DNA from: Ornithodoros turicata
Lineage: Eukaryota; Arthropoda; Arachnida; Ixodida; Argasidae
Direction of reading: 5' to 3'
DNA length: 64,000 bases
Assembly (NCBI RefSeq): GCF_037126465.1
Contig: NW_026999458.1
Span: forward strand, 1-64,000
This document shows positions 20,896-32,298 of the stretch, piece after piece. Every line of letters starts with the position of its first letter. The first letter of the stretch is position 1. The position numbers and the translations under genes were made by a program. The notes beneath the pieces were generated by a model. It was given only the letters and a program-made list of their open reading frames with translations. It searched no databases and was not told where the DNA came from.

Positions 20896-21681
20896 TTAAC
20901 TATAAAGTTGTGTCTTTATATCCGTGAGCAAGGGCCATGAACGATGCCGGTAGGTGATAGCGAAGACCTGTCTCGTTGAGCTTGCTGAGCAAGGGGTCAA
21001 TGACGCGATTAAATAAAAGGGGTCGCCCTGTTTGATTTCACGTCGCACCGCCACTTCCATGTCCTCAATCGCTCCGTTCAGACAAAAAGTTGTGGAGCTG
21101 CACAAGTACATTGCCTTGATAATATCAATATAGAAGCCAGGTAAACCTCTGCCCCTGTGGGCGCTTTCCAATGCATGGTAGCTGACCATATCGAATGCTT
21201 TCCTTATGTCGAGGCTGGCAGCGTAAAGAGGATGATGTCTTTGTTTACCTTCCTCGGTGATCGCACATACTGGTGCATCGATACTGCAACCAGCGTCCCG
21301 TACAGAGGCCTCTCTCAAAGAAGGTGTAGAGAAAATAGGGTCGTAGAACTTGTGGACGTCCCCCAGAGTAATCTCAGCCTCCCCGGGCTCTGTCATGAGA
21401 TGATGTAACAACACCTTGGACCCTTTCTTATATAAACGCTGGTTTTCGAGAAGCCACTGCTTGCGTCTAGCACCCTTGTTCTGAAGCCCGTTCGATCCTT
21501 TCTTCCGGTCCCTTCTGTCACATCTGATACCAAATCTGTTGTAGATGGCCCTTATGTCCACATATGTCACTGGACGCTCCAGGATGCGTCTCAAGGCTAC
21601 CCACGGGTGTTCGGGCAGCAAGCCAGGAGACGTTGGACGGAGAAAACAAGCTGCCTGCGTCCTCTTCTTTTCGTGGGACAA
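20896..21681 (-). pseudogene. REL LINE, N-terminal part to RT motif B
   Basis: The frame reads WVALRRILERPVTYVDIRAI, a basic linker, then RT motif A (SLDIRKAFDMVSYHALE) and motif B (VRREIKQGDP). After GDP a frameshift moves to LFNRVIDPLLSKLNETGL. Motif C is not present downstream. Reverse transcriptase function is lost. Confidence 0.7.
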
Positions 21682-22990
21682 GTCATTCCTCTGGCTCTGA
21701 ACGCCAACCCGGAAACGTCGACCGATTTATTGGGAAAAGCGGATACTAGAACTTGATACTTTTCTGCCTTTTCCCTGCATTTCCTCTCCAGGTTGGCGAC
21801 GGAGCTGCCCCTTGCGATAGCGATGTCGATGACGTGGGCTTCTTCGTCAGTCTCCACCACGATATCGGGTTTGAGGCGTACACCCTGAACTGTGAAGATT
21901 TTCTCCTGAACAACTGGCTTGCGGGCTGTGCTCAGTAATGAGTCTCCATATCTGCTTGGCGATAAAATTGCGATGTTCGATACGCGGGCCGTGCACCTTG
22001 TCCACAATATCGGAGAATGTGCACGGCCGTCTCCTCAGATTTACTGCAATGGTGGCATAATCGAGCATTTGGGTCCAAAGCGCGGCAATTGGAGAGGGAT
22101 CTTGTCAGATAGAGATCCGTACGGAGGCGGAGAGCACGGATCCGGTCTCCGTCCTTCAGAAATCTGCAGTCGGGGTACAGCCACTTGTTGCCTGCATGGT
22201 TGCGAGTATGGGCGAATAATCCTTTGTTCTTGTAACCCGATTGTATGGCATCTCCATACCGACGGCGCCCCTGTCTCAAAGCAGACTCGATGTCCTGGAA
22301 TGATGACAAGCCTTCGGGAATCCGGAGATGGCGGCATTGCTTGTTGAGGTGGTCGTTGAGTACCTCGTTGAAGAGTTCGTCGACAAATTGGTTTTCTCTG
22401 CGCAAAAGCCGAGCCAAGGCCTTCACTTGTACTGCTGGTGCAAGCCATTGTAGGTCACTGACACCTAACCCACCCTCCCTGGCAGGCAACCAGACATGAG
22501 AGCTCGGGAAAGAGTAGGGAAGGTGGCAGATTTCCTTGACAAACTCGCGGGATATCTTGTTGAGTTTTTCGCTGCGTTGTATGACAGCCAGGAAGTTAGA
22601 CAGGCCATATAGCCGTCTCTGTACCACTAACTCTCTGTAACACCCGACTTTTTGAAAGAGTTTCAAGTCGGCCTTGGCAATGATGCTTGTGATGTTGTCT
22701 GACATTGCATCAAGGTGTGACGGTCCGCGATGGATGAAGATATCTAAGCCAAGGTAACGTAGTGGCGTATCTCTCGCAAGTGGTCCCACACTGACGCCGT
22801 TAACTACAATTGGTGGCACGTTGTAATCAAGCCATCCGAAGTACTGGGTTTTTGCTGGGTTCAATTGGAGCCCCACCCTGCGCAAGAACTGTTCCGTGGA
22901 GTCCAACAGTTCGGACAAAGCAGAATGGCTTTCCGAGAAGAATGGCTTTATGTCGAGCAGAATGGCTTTACGTCGTCGGCAAAATGTATT
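21597..22990 (-). pseudogene. REL LINE, RT motif C through endonuclease
   Basis: Starts at HFADDVK (22970-22990, catalytic Asp pair) right beside the LINE-B edge. A small decayed repeat of about 18 bp (22920-22980) disturbs the next codons. A long frame (22918-21932) then covers the RT thumb (RRVGLQLNPAKTQYFGW, RYLGLDIF), a region with LPAREGGLGVSDL, and the knuckle CHHCSKSEETAVHILRYC. A second frame (22007-21597) holds the nuclease core LKPDIVVETDEEAHVIDIAI. Confidence 0.75.
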
Positions 22991-24409
22991 AAGTCATTGA
23001 ATCTACTGAAAATCCTGTCTCACAGGTCTTGGGGTGCAGACCAGGAGACACTTCGCCGTGTATACACTGCCTGCATTCGCTCCAACATAGATTATGGCTC
23101 TATCGTCTACGGCTCAGGCCGCCAATCCGTATTGAAGTTCCTGGACACGGTACATCACCAAGGGCTCAGGCTTATCCTTAGTGCGTTCCGCACCTCTCCA
23201 GTTGAAAGTCTGTATGTAGAATCACATGAATATTCGTTGATAGAAGAAGATTTTATCTTGGGGTGTCATATGCACTAAGAATAAGGAGCTTTCCACAACA
23301 CCCTGCACTCACTTGTGTTAAAAGTACACGCTTCAAACAGCTGTTTATTAACAGACCTTCAGTAGTTCCCCCTCTTTCAATGAGAATTGAACGAGATATT
23401 GAGGATCACAATTTTTCTTCCCATGATTGCCAAATTGTAGAATATGGTAAAATAGTCCCACCTTGGCAACCACCGCCAAGGTACGATACTACATTGACTA
23501 AGTACAGCAAACACAACACCTCTACACAAGTACTACAGCAAGAATTTGAACACGTGAGGGAAAGTTTTGGGACTCACACAGAAATTTACACGGACGGATC
23601 AAAGTCTAGCGCAGGAGTGACCTGTGCCATGACTTGTGGCACATGCGTGAGGTCACATCGTCTAAACAGTATAGCATCTATCTTAACTGCAGAAATCTAT
23701 GCCATCATCCTTGCACTTAACCACATTCTTCAAGGTTGCATCCGTTCAGCAGTAATATATACAGATTCTTTAAGTTCTGTTAATGCTGTTTGTAGCACAC
23801 GCAAACCAAAGAATTTTTTTGATACAGCGTGCACAGTCCTTAATCAGTATGGCACAGAAGAGGGGATATTCGGTTATTTTATGCTGGGTGCCTAGCCACA
23901 CAGGCATACAAGGAAATGAGTTTGTCGACCGGGCTGCTGCTGCTGCAGCTTCAAAAGACGTCAGTACTTTCGAGATACCCATGCAAGATATTAGGGCAGC
24001 ACTTAAGAAATCACTGTACACAAAATGGCACAGCTTCTGGAACACTCAGACACAAAACAAGCTACACTTGATTAAACAACACATCCAAAGTTACGGAGAC
24101 CGCCAGGAAAATCGTCTCTTGAGTGTTCTGCGAACGAGGTTGCGGATAGGTCACACCTTCCTTACGCACAAATTTTTACTCTGTGGAGAAGAGCCGCTAC
24201 TGTGTGAAAAGTGTGGTGAACTCCTCTCTGTCATCCACATTCTTATCACCTGCCCACACCACGAAATCCATCGTCAACATCATTTCACAGAGTTTTATAC
24301 GTATTTTTTTACTCTTCATCCAGCGCTCTTGCTTGGCGATGAGGCTATTATCCCTTTCAGTAAAACTTTCTTCAGTAAAGTCTTCTGTAGAGTTAGTCTT
24401 GTATTTTAG
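22985..24409 (+). pseudogene. LINE-B ORF2 C-terminus: RT thumb and RNase H
   Basis: Coding text in shifting frames: thumb (LRRVYTACIRSNIDYGSIVY, HHQGLRLILSAFRTSPVESL), then RNase H with IYTDGSKSSAGV, AEIYAIILAL, VIYTDSLS and LCWVPSHTGIQGNEFVDRAA, and the terminal Cys/His block (CGEEPLLCEKCGELLSVIHI). Frameshifts near 23255 and 23820 break it. Confidence 0.85.
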
Positions 24410-24530
24410 GTGTTACTTCTCCCCTTTTAGGTATTGCACCTACTTTTTACCAGTCTAACTTTAATCACAGTGTTGGCGCATTATGACCTGTGTTGTCAAT
24501 GCGCCATTAAAACTCCAATCATCATCATCA
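22985..24530 (+). mobile_element. LINE-B (I-like), 5'-truncated
   Basis: Starts in the RT thumb of ORF2 (SLNLLKILSHRSWGADQETL) and runs through RNase H to the terminal hairpin (24474-24506) and an ATC tail. It is closer to LINE-E than to LINE-C. It abuts the REL LINE on the left and a stack of further LINE tails on the right. Confidence 0.85.
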
Positions 24531-24815
24531 TCATCATCACTAATGCAACAGTTACTGGAATTTTAGTCCTGCACATGCACTTTTTAACTAACTAGTCTTC
24601 AGTGGTATTTGGCGCATTATGGCCGTTGTAGCTGATGCGCCAATAAAACCCGAATCAAAATCTTGTGTAGTTTTAGTCTTGTATTTTATGTTACTTCTCT
24701 CCTTTTTAAGTACTGCACCTACTTCTTACTAGTCTTATTTTAATCACATTGTTGGCGCATTATGACCTATGTAGTCAATGCGCCATTAAAACTCCAATCA
24801 TCATCATCAGCATCA
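24385..24815 (+). repeat. Three LINE 3' tails in a row
   Basis: The LINE-B tail (hairpin 24474-24506) is followed by a second tail fragment (24541-24660, hairpin 24610-24642) and a third (24661-24815, hairpin 24753-24785). The third is a near copy of the LINE-B end (shared TTAGTCTTGTATTTTA…). Each ends in an A-rich/ATC-rich stretch. Confidence 0.85.
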
Positions 24816-25041
24816 CTTCACCAGCAATGAAAAAAATATTGTTGCATTGAAAGTATACAATAACAAGCCCCGCATATGTACTATTTACTTCACAAATATT
24901 CACTTAACAGAGGTTATATGGGACAGAGATAGAAGTTGGATCTCGTTGCCAGTTAAGTTGGACTGTTGAAAGATGGAAGTCACTGAAAAGATTAGCCAGA
25001 ACATAATTGTCTCAAGTTATACTGTGCAAGAATTGTAGGCC
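24816..25041. other. No gene recognised
   Basis: AT-rich sequence between the LINE tails and the inverted repeat; no feature supported. Confidence 0.5.
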
Positions 25042-26196
25042 TGTTTCACGTCAGCTCAGGCAGGGAGGTCTTTTGGACCGCCTGGATTTTCATTATTGTT
25101 TTTTATATTCCGAAGCTCATCGTACATGACGATCAACATGGGTAAAATTAATCATTTCTACCGAATACTTTCGGTGCAAAAAAAAAAACAAAAAATCGAG
25201 AAATCCAGCCCTGAATTCGAGTGATGCAGTTTTGCCGTGTTTGCACGTGTATACCTCCTGAGTTTTAAAAGATAGCGTAGTGAAATTTTTTTATGCTTAA
25301 GTACACCTACAAGCCAGCAGTCCTAGTGCATATTTTGGCGCACAGGTGCAACACTGTGTTGTATAAAAAGTGGCGGACATGCTCTCTCGCGCAGTTTCGT
25401 TCCAACTTCGACGCTTCTTGATCTGGCTGTAGATGTCCCCGACACGTTCGTACGCAGAGCAGGGCCGCGTTTTAACGCGCTAATCACCAGTTTATGCCTT
25501 TTGAAGCAGAATTTTTTGCGTTAGATGAAAGGCGTGATATCGGGCCATGTCCTGGCAAAATATAAATGATATCAAGAGGGGCCTTTTTGAAAAATACACG
25601 CGCAAAATCCATGTTTTTTCGAAATATGCCTAAACATTTGCCTATTTCAGCACATAGCGCTAGCAGGTATATGCAGGATATTATATATCAGATAAAAGAG
25701 CATTAAAAGCTGAGTGAGCTTATACGAAGTATGGTAGTCAGGGACAACTATAGCCAGAGAAATCACGCGTCGAAATTGGGACAAAACTGCGCGAGAAGGC
25801 ATGTTCGCCATTTTTTATAGCACACAGCGTTGCACCTGCGCGCCAAAATTTGCACTCTGACAGCTGGCCTGTAGGCATAATAAAGCAGTAAAAAATTTCA
25901 CAACAATATCTTTTAACACCCGAGAGATATACGCGTGCAAACACGGCAAAACTGAAACATTCGAATTCAGGGCCGGATTTTCTCGAGTTTTTTGCACGAA
26001 AGCTATACTCGGTAGATTGGATTGGAAAAAGAAAGAAAAACATGGAGAGGTTAGTCCCGACCCAGTCAGAACTGGCTCGGTAGAAATCATTCATTTTACC
26101 GCTGTTGATCATAATATACGATGAGCTTATAAACATAAAAAAATACTGAAAACCCAGGAGGTCGATGGGACCTCTCTGCCTGAACTGACGTGAAAC
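25042..26196. repeat. Diverged inverted repeat, ~400-450-bp arms
   Basis: The left arm (25042-25441) and the reverse complement of the right arm (25739-26196) share long similar blocks, for example TTTCACGTCAG, TTTTGCCGTGTTTGCACG and GGCGC-CAGGTGCAAC. Mismatches and indels are frequent. The spacer (25442-25738) is unrelated. The right arm lies directly downstream of the gypsy integrase end, so this may be the gypsy 3' region present in two opposite copies. Confidence 0.75.
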
Positions 26197-26348
26197 CCTC
26201 CTCCTGGGATGGTATTTTAAAACATTTTCTATGGCGGCAAGTTCATGCCTTCCGTCGGAATTACTGTACTCCACATTCCTAAGAATGCCCTCCTTGTGTG
26301 CAGTTCTCACAACTAGAAATGGTCCCCACCACGGAGTCCGTTGTCCAG
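26197..26348 (-). pseudogene. Ty3/gypsy integrase C-terminal domain remnant
   Basis: The minus-strand frame reads GQRTPWWGPFLVV, ILRNVEYSNSDGRHELAAIE, NVLKYHPRRR. This resembles the small beta-barrel at the end of gypsy integrases, which binds DNA. It is separated from the integrase core (32299-33350) by LINE-C and the MITE at 26349. With these removed it falls just downstream of the core, as expected. Confidence 0.55.
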
Positions 26349-26597
26349 CACTCTTAAAAATGAACTTCACCGCATAGCACGCTCCTAGCCAACAATCAAC
26401 TCGAATGATATCGCTGTGTGCCCTGATCTGTTCAAAACGGTAGGCGTACGCCTTTTTTGTGACACTTATGCTGTTCACAATTGTCACAAAAACGGCGTAC
26501 GCCTCCCGTTTTGAACAAATCAGGACAGATAACGATATCATTCGAGATGATGGTTGGCTAAGAGCTTGCTATGCGGTGAAGTTCATTTCTAAGAGTG
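26349..26597. mobile_element. Palindromic MITE (hairpin), 249 bp
   Basis: Two arms of about 115 bp, CACTCTTA…GAACTTCACCGCATAGCA and its near-perfect reverse complement, separated by a loop of about 20 bp around 26466-26485. There is no coding sequence. Ends are CACTCTT/AAGAGTG. No target duplication could be fixed. It lies within the gypsy integrase end. Confidence 0.85.
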
Positions 26598-26605
26598 AGG
26601 AGCAC

Positions 26606-26619
26606 CTTTCTTCACTAAC
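26606..26619. repeat. Target-site duplication of LINE-C, left
   Basis: CTTTCTTCACTAAC, repeated at 32285-32298. Confidence 0.9.
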
Positions 26620-27120
26620 CCCGGCGTCGGGAACTTGGCGCCCCCATCGCCCGGCAGCAGCCGCAGTAGCCCCCTCCTGCACTCACGGTTGGGTCGCCGC
26701 AGGAGGGAGACCCCCACGTATAGCTGTGCGTGGCTTTCCCGTGTCTGGGGAAAGGGGGATCCTGGCGGTTGAGTGGACCCGGAGGTTGTTTTGGACCCTT
26801 CGGGGCCCCTCCGGGAAAGCAACACACCGCTTTGGCCCCTGCTTCCCATAGACGGGTGGTCCTGGAAGGCCCGGCCAGGACTATTCAGCTAGTCGCCATC
26901 TCCCTTTTCATCACTTTCTTCTTCCTTGGTCTTCTTCTTTCTCTCCTTTTCTCTTTTCACCTTCTTTGGCGGCAAGGGTCAACCTTGGGCAGTCTTTCAC
27001 TCTCCAGAAGCTGCGCTTGGGTATAGTGTAGGCGTACCTGCTACTGCGTCAAACGCGGTCCCCTGGTTGGGCTCCGTGGTGGGCGGCAGGACCCTTGCAT
27101 CGAATTGTATTGTCACCTTT
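26620..27120 (+). promoter_or_regulatory. LINE-C 5' UTR / internal promoter region
   Basis: GC-rich leader of 500 bp, almost identical over its first ~240 bp to those of LINE-D (44533) and LINE-E (55327). A full-length LINE must carry its promoter here, but no individual promoter element can be named from the sequence. Confidence 0.6.
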
Positions 27121-28356
27121 ATGGCTTCATCTTCCTTAAAACCCCGAGATCGGAATCGGAAACGGTTCCGCACCGAGTACCAGCAAATTGATCTAAATAC
27201 GTCAACACCCGAACCATGGTTTGCAAAGTTTCTGGTTGTCCATTCGAATGACGACACAAAACCACTGTCAAAGGTATCTCCTTTTGTAATAGCGAAAGCA
27301 CTTGAACAGCTGATAGGTAAAGAATACAATGCCAAGAAACTGGGCTCTGGAGATATCCAAGTCCACGTTGAAAAGCGAGAGCAAAGCAGTGCACTTCTTT
27401 CACTGACAAGCGTCAACGGGATATCTGTCACAGTAAGTTCACACCGGAGTCTCAACATTGTTAAAGGAGTAATTTCTGAGAGCGACCTTCTTGACTGTTC
27501 GGAATCGGAACTTCAAGAAGGCTTACAACAGCACGGTGTGGTAGCTGTAAAGCGAATAGTCATGCGTAGGGATGGGAAAGAAATCCCAACAAAGCACATA
27601 ATCCTTTCTTTCAAGCTCCACAAGCTGCCAGACACAATCAAGGCCGGTTACCTCAGTTGCAATGTGAGGGCTTACATCCCCAATCCGAGTCGCTGTTACA
27701 AGTGCCAGCGGTTTGGCCACGGTTCTCAGGTATGCCGTGGGCAGCCCGTCTGTGCTAAGTGCTCCGGCAAAGACCATTCGTCAGAGTCGTGCAGCAATGA
27801 TTTTCAGTGTGCCAATTGCAAGGGTAACCACCCTGTTTACTCCAGATCATGTCCTTGTTGGAAGGAGGAGAAACAGATCCTCAAGCTGAAAACTGAGCAA
27901 AATATTACATACAGTGCAGCAAAGGCACAATTGGCGTTCCAGAAGAAAGGAACCTTCTCTGATGTGGTGCGCAGGGGAGTGGCACCACTCAGAGTATCGG
28001 TGGAGACCCAGACCTCTGGGGCTCCCCTCCACACTCCCCAACACAAAGAGAGGGACACTGAGGGTTCTCCTCCAGTGGCCTCTCAGACGAACAGCCAGGA
28101 AGATGCAATGTTAACCTCAGAGGAGGTTGTTGCATCCCCTTCCGTTTGGGACGGGATTGCCATGGGCCTGTCCCAAAACACGAGTCAGAGCATGGATCTC
28201 GATGACGACGACTGCTGCTCTCAGAAGTCGTCTTCGAGTCTACCAAGTCTTTCCATGGGCAAGGAACAGAGAGGGAAAAAAGCTGGCCGAGGACGAGGAG
28301 GAAAAGCCAAGGAACAACAACAAAGGGTTCCTCCACCGAGAATACAAGCTCCTTAA
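27121..28356 (+). CDS. LINE-C ORF1 protein, CCHC knuckles
   Basis: 411 codons from ATG 27121 (MASSSLKPRDRNRKR); the frame is open further upstream but that part lies in the shared 5' UTR. A basic N-terminus leads to a region with PWFAKFLVVHSND and KGVISESDLLDCSESEL, then zinc knuckles CYKCQRFGHGSQVC, CAKCSGKDHSSESC and CANCKGNHPVYSRSC. The tail is Ser/Asp-rich (MDLDDDDCCSQKSSSSL) with a Gly/Arg/Lys-rich end. It would bind LINE RNA. The reading frame is intact. Confidence 0.9.
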   Translation: MASSSLKPRDRNRKRFRTEYQQIDLNTSTPEPWFAKFLVVHSNDDTKPLSKVSPFVIAKALEQLIGKEYNAKKLGSGDIQVHVEKREQSSALLSLTSVNGISVTVSSHRSLNIVKGVISESDLLDCSESELQEGLQQHGVVAVKRIVMRRDGKEIPTKHIILSFKLHKLPDTIKAGYLSCNVRAYIPNPSRCYKCQRFGHGSQVCRGQPVCAKCSGKDHSSESCSNDFQCANCKGNHPVYSRSCPCWKEEKQILKLKTEQNITYSAAKAQLAFQKKGTFSDVVRRGVAPLRVSVETQTSGAPLHTPQHKERDTEGSPPVASQTNSQEDAMLTSEEVVASPSVWDGIAMGLSQNTSQSMDLDDDDCCSQKSSSSLPSLSMGKEQRGKKAGRGRGGKAKEQQQRVPPPRIQAP

Positions 28357-28450
28357 TCCCTCCGCATTTATGGACAGTTGTTCCACAAGGTCTTTACGCC
28401 TTAGAGTAGTCGTTCAGTCCATATTCTTTTTCCTCTTCTGTGCATTTCTT

Positions 28451-31400
28451 ATGGGTTCTCAGAGCATTATTCAGTGGAACTGCCGGGGTTTGCTGAAAAA
28501 TCTTGATGATGTCCATGATTTGGCAGACAAACATCATGCTGTCTGTTTCTGTCTCCAAGAAACAAATTTGGTTCCGGACGTCCCTTTCCACCTCCGACGG
28601 TGGAACGTTTACCGTAAGGACCGAACAGACACGGCACGTGCTTCCGGAGGTGTGGCCATTCTCACGGCCAGAACACTTCCCACGAGAGATGTCCAACTTT
28701 CTACAAATCTTGAGGCTGTTGCAGTGCAGATTTGCACTGACCGTGTGATGACGGTGTGTTCTCTGTACCTGCCGCCATCAGCTAAGGTTGAAGAAAAGCA
28801 ACTTCAAGACCTTCTCAGACAGCTGCCACAGCCTTTTCTTCTGCTTGGAGATTTTAATGCACACCATCCTCTGTGGGGTTGCTCAAAAGTTGACACACGA
28901 GGTAGGATGTTAGAGAAAATGCTAACATCTTTGCCAATCTGCCTTCTCAACAGAGGGAGTGCAACACATGTCAATTCGGCTTCACAGACTTTCTCAGCTA
29001 TTGACATTTCACTATGTAGTCCATCTCTATTCCAAGACATTTCATGGACAGTTGCCGACAGTCCTTACAGTAGCGACCACTTCCCTCTTGTATTAAAACT
29101 CAATCAACTGGCAGCTACCCTCACTACCCGACCAACCCGTTGGAAAACACAATTTGCCGATTGGGGCTCCTTTAAACAAGAAGCCATTCTGTCAGCAGAA
29201 TCACTCCATGGACTCGGCATTAATGAAGCAAATGACATTATTACAGACATTATTATTGACGCAGCCACTAAATCCATTCCGCAATCTTCAGGTCGTCTTC
29301 CTAGACGCTGCAAGCCCTGGTGGACGAGTGATTGTGCGAACACCAGACGGGAGCAGAACCGTGCATGGGGTAAGTTTAGACGATACCCAACCCCAGCAAA
29401 CTTACTCGCTTTTAAAAGAGCCCGTGCGAAAGCAAGGTGGACACGGCAACAAGCGAAACGGCAATCTTGGGAAAATTTCGTATCCACCCTAAATAGTAGC
29501 ACTCCATCCAAGTTTGTATGGGACAGACTGAAAAAAATCAGAGGCGACTACAGGAGCTTCTCTGTTCCACTTCTGCAAATAAATGGAAGCACGTGTCAGA
29601 GCATCGAAGACCAGGCTGACGCCTTAGGTGAACATTTCCAAAACATTTCCTCTTCTACTCATTACACACGGGAGTTCTTGAAGATCAAGGATTCTGCCGA
29701 GAAGTGCACCCTGTCATGTGGTACTGGCGACAACTACGCTTACAATAGGCCTTTTACCATAACAGAACTTTTAAGAGCACTGAGCGTTTCAAAACAGACA
29801 GCTCCAGGGCCAGATCGCATCACGTACTCTATGCTGCAGCATTTAACACCTTCATCGCTAGAAACCCTTCTATGCTTCTTTAACTCTCTCTGGAATGAGG
29901 GCTGCCTCCCGTCCCGCTGGAAGGAGGCGATCATCATTCCACTGCTAAAACCAGGGAAAAGTCCTTCCAATCCAAGCAGTTACAGGCCTATTGCCCTTAC
30001 CAGTTGCTTAGGAAAACTTTTGAACGTATGGTGAACTGCAGGCTTATGTACTACCTTGAAGAAAATGAATGCCTAGACCGATATCAGTGTGGCTTTAGAA
30101 CTGCATGCTCAACAACAGACCAGCTATTACGTTTGGAGACTGTTATTAGGGAGGCCTTTGTCAGACGGCAGCATTGTGTATCCATCTTTTTCGACCTCGA
30201 AAAGGCGTACGATACCGCCTGGCGGTATGGCATCCTTCGTGACCTACACTCTTTTGGGATACGTGGTCGGCTCTTCCGTTGCGTTGCAAACTTTCTTCAG
30301 GGGAGAACATTTAGGGTGCAGCTGGGAACTGTACAGTCCCGCCTGTTCACACAAGAGAATGGAGTCCCGCAGGGGTCTGTTCTAAGCGTAACACTCTTTA
30401 TTGTAAAGATGAACTCTGTCGTCCATGCAATTCCACCGTCTGTCACGTACTCCTTATATGTGGATGACATTCAAATATCCTGTTCTTCCACAAGCGTTTC
30501 TAGGTGTGAGAGACAGCTCCAGCTCACCATAAACAAACTTTCAGACTGGTCCACCAAAAACGGTTTCAAGTTTTCTCCTGAGAAAACTGTTTGTGTCCCA
30601 TTCTCAAGAGTGAGGGGTGTGTTTCCTGAGCCCACACTCAAAATGAATGGCCAGGATATTACTGTCATGCATGAACACAAATTCCTTGGTGTCATCTTTG
30701 ACCAAAAGCTCAATTTCGTGTCTCACATAAAAAATCTCAGAGTCAAGTCAATGAAGGCCTTAAATATACTCAAGATCTTGTCGCACAGGTCTTGGGGTGC
30801 AGACCGCGAAGTCCTGCGTCGTATTTATATTTCCGTCATTCGCTCAAAGCTTGACTACGGGTCTTTGGTTTATGGCTCTGCACGGAGGTCTGCCCTGGCG
30901 ATTTTAGACCCAGTTCACCACCAGGGTCTCCGTCTGGTGTTAGGAGCTTTTCGAACATCACCAGTTGAAAGCTTGTATGCAGAGTGCAATGAATGGTCGC
31001 TGGAAAAACGGAGATTTTATCTTGCCTTTACATATGCAATGAAGGTGAGATCTTACCCGCAGCACCCTGCCCTAGCCTGTGCCACAGAAACCCGTTTCCA
31101 GCAGCTGTTTTTGAACAGACCTTCTGTCATTCCTCCTTTTAATATGCGTCTGTCCCTGGAAATGGAAGCTTACGGCTTCCCTGACCAGGGCAGGGTGACT
31201 CTAGTAGCAAGTGGTGGGAGGCTTCCCCCATGGCAACCACCACCAACACACAACACATCGTTATTAAAATATAAAAAGCAAGAAACTTCTACAGTTGTGC
31301 TCCAGCAGGAGTTCTTATCATTAAAGGACAGTTTTGGAGACCATGTCGCCCTTTACACGGATGGCTCTAAAGCGGGCTCAAAGGTTTCCTGTGCAATGGT

Positions 31401-32175
31401 CACAGGCACGTCTGTTGTGTCTCGCCGTCTGCCAAACACTTTTTCCATTTTCAGTGCAGAGGTATATGCTGTGATCCTTGCTTTTAATCATGTGTTACAC
31501 TCTCACATTGATACGTCAGTTGTGTACATTGATTCCCTGAGCTGTCTACAAGCTATATGTAGCTTACGGAAACAAAAGAACCCGTTTGTGCAACAGGCCC
31601 AGCATTTATTCAGCCGAATTACAAACAAAGGTTTCTCTCTAACACTCTGCTGGGTGCCAAGTCACGTAGGTATACGTGGCAACGAGCAAGCCGACAAGGC
31701 CGCTGTCGAGGCACTGTCCGGCGACCTCGCATTTACAGAAGTGGCAGCTGAAGACTTGCGCTCAGTCATACAAAAGACGATTAATGAGAAATGGCAAAAA
31801 CAATGGAACACACAGAACACTAATAAACTCCATCTAATCAAACATGACATAGGCAAGCCCACACATGCTTTCAGTAACCGGCTTCACGAAATTCTGTCAG
31901 CTCGGTTGCGTATTGGCCACACCTACCTGACACACGGATTCCTTTTACGGGAGGAGGATCCACCCCAGTGTGTGCCATGCAGGGAACTGCTTTCTGTTCT
32001 GCATATTCTGGTAATGTGCCCACTGCACGAAGCTCACCGTCGCCGCCACTTTCCCGTCTTTTATAAATTTAACATTCCCTTCCATCCCGCACTTTTGCTG
32101 GGTGATGAGCCCCTGGTTACTTTTAATTGTGTATACAATTTTTTAAACGATGTCGGTTGCATCAAATACCTTTAA
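28451..32175 (+). pseudogene. LINE-C ORF2, single 1-nt frameshift
   Basis: ATG 28451 (MGSQSIIQWNCRG). Endonuclease: CLQETN, LLGDFNAHHPLWG, SSDHFPL. RT fingers TAPGPDRITYSML. The frame ends at 30034 because one A is missing from an A-run near 30013 in the codons for GKTFERMVN. The next frame (30004-32175) continues with FFDLEKAYDTAWR, NGVPQGSVLSVTLF, LYVDDIQIS, the thumb, RNase H (LYTDGSKAGS, AEVYAVILAF, LCWVPSHVGIRGNEQADKAA) and the C-terminal CVPCRELLSVLHILVMC. One RNase H site reads YIDSLS instead of YTDSLS, with the Asp kept. All catalytic residues are otherwise present. Confidence 0.9.
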
Positions 32176-32284
32176 ACTACATTTTAATTGAATTATTTCC
32201 CTTTTTAAATAGATAACATTTTATCATTGTCTTGGCGCATAATAGCCGTAGTTGCTCATGCGCCAGAAAAACCTTAATCACTCA

Positions 32285-32298
32285 CTTTCTTCACTAAC
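32285..32298. repeat. Target-site duplication of LINE-C, right
   Basis: CTTTCTTCACTAAC, matching 26606-26619 exactly. Confidence 0.9.

Larger units (their letters stand above)
20640..22990 (-). mobile_element. Third REL-endonuclease LINE, rearranged
   Basis: Three blocks in minus orientation: RT motif C to endonuclease (22990-21600), then an upstream part ending at RT motif B (21681-20940), then a second endonuclease copy (20891-20655). It differs from R2-A/B in both the knuckle (CHHCSKSEETAVHILRYC) and nuclease text. The clade (R2, NeSL or CRE-like) is unresolved. Confidence 0.7.
26620..32284 (+). mobile_element. LINE-C (I-like), full length
   Basis: A complete element of about 5.7 kb with 5' UTR starting CCCGGCGTCGGGAAC, ORF1, ORF2, terminal hairpin (32233-32265) and a short AATCACTCA tail, bounded by a 14-bp duplication. 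It inserted into the minus-strand gypsy integrase. The only coding defect I can see is a 1-nt loss in ORF2. Confidence 0.93.

Noticed and set aside
25738..26196. Long minus-strand frame continuing past the integrase end
   Set aside because: After KYHPRRR the text has no domain and lies in the inverted repeat; treated as chance open frame.
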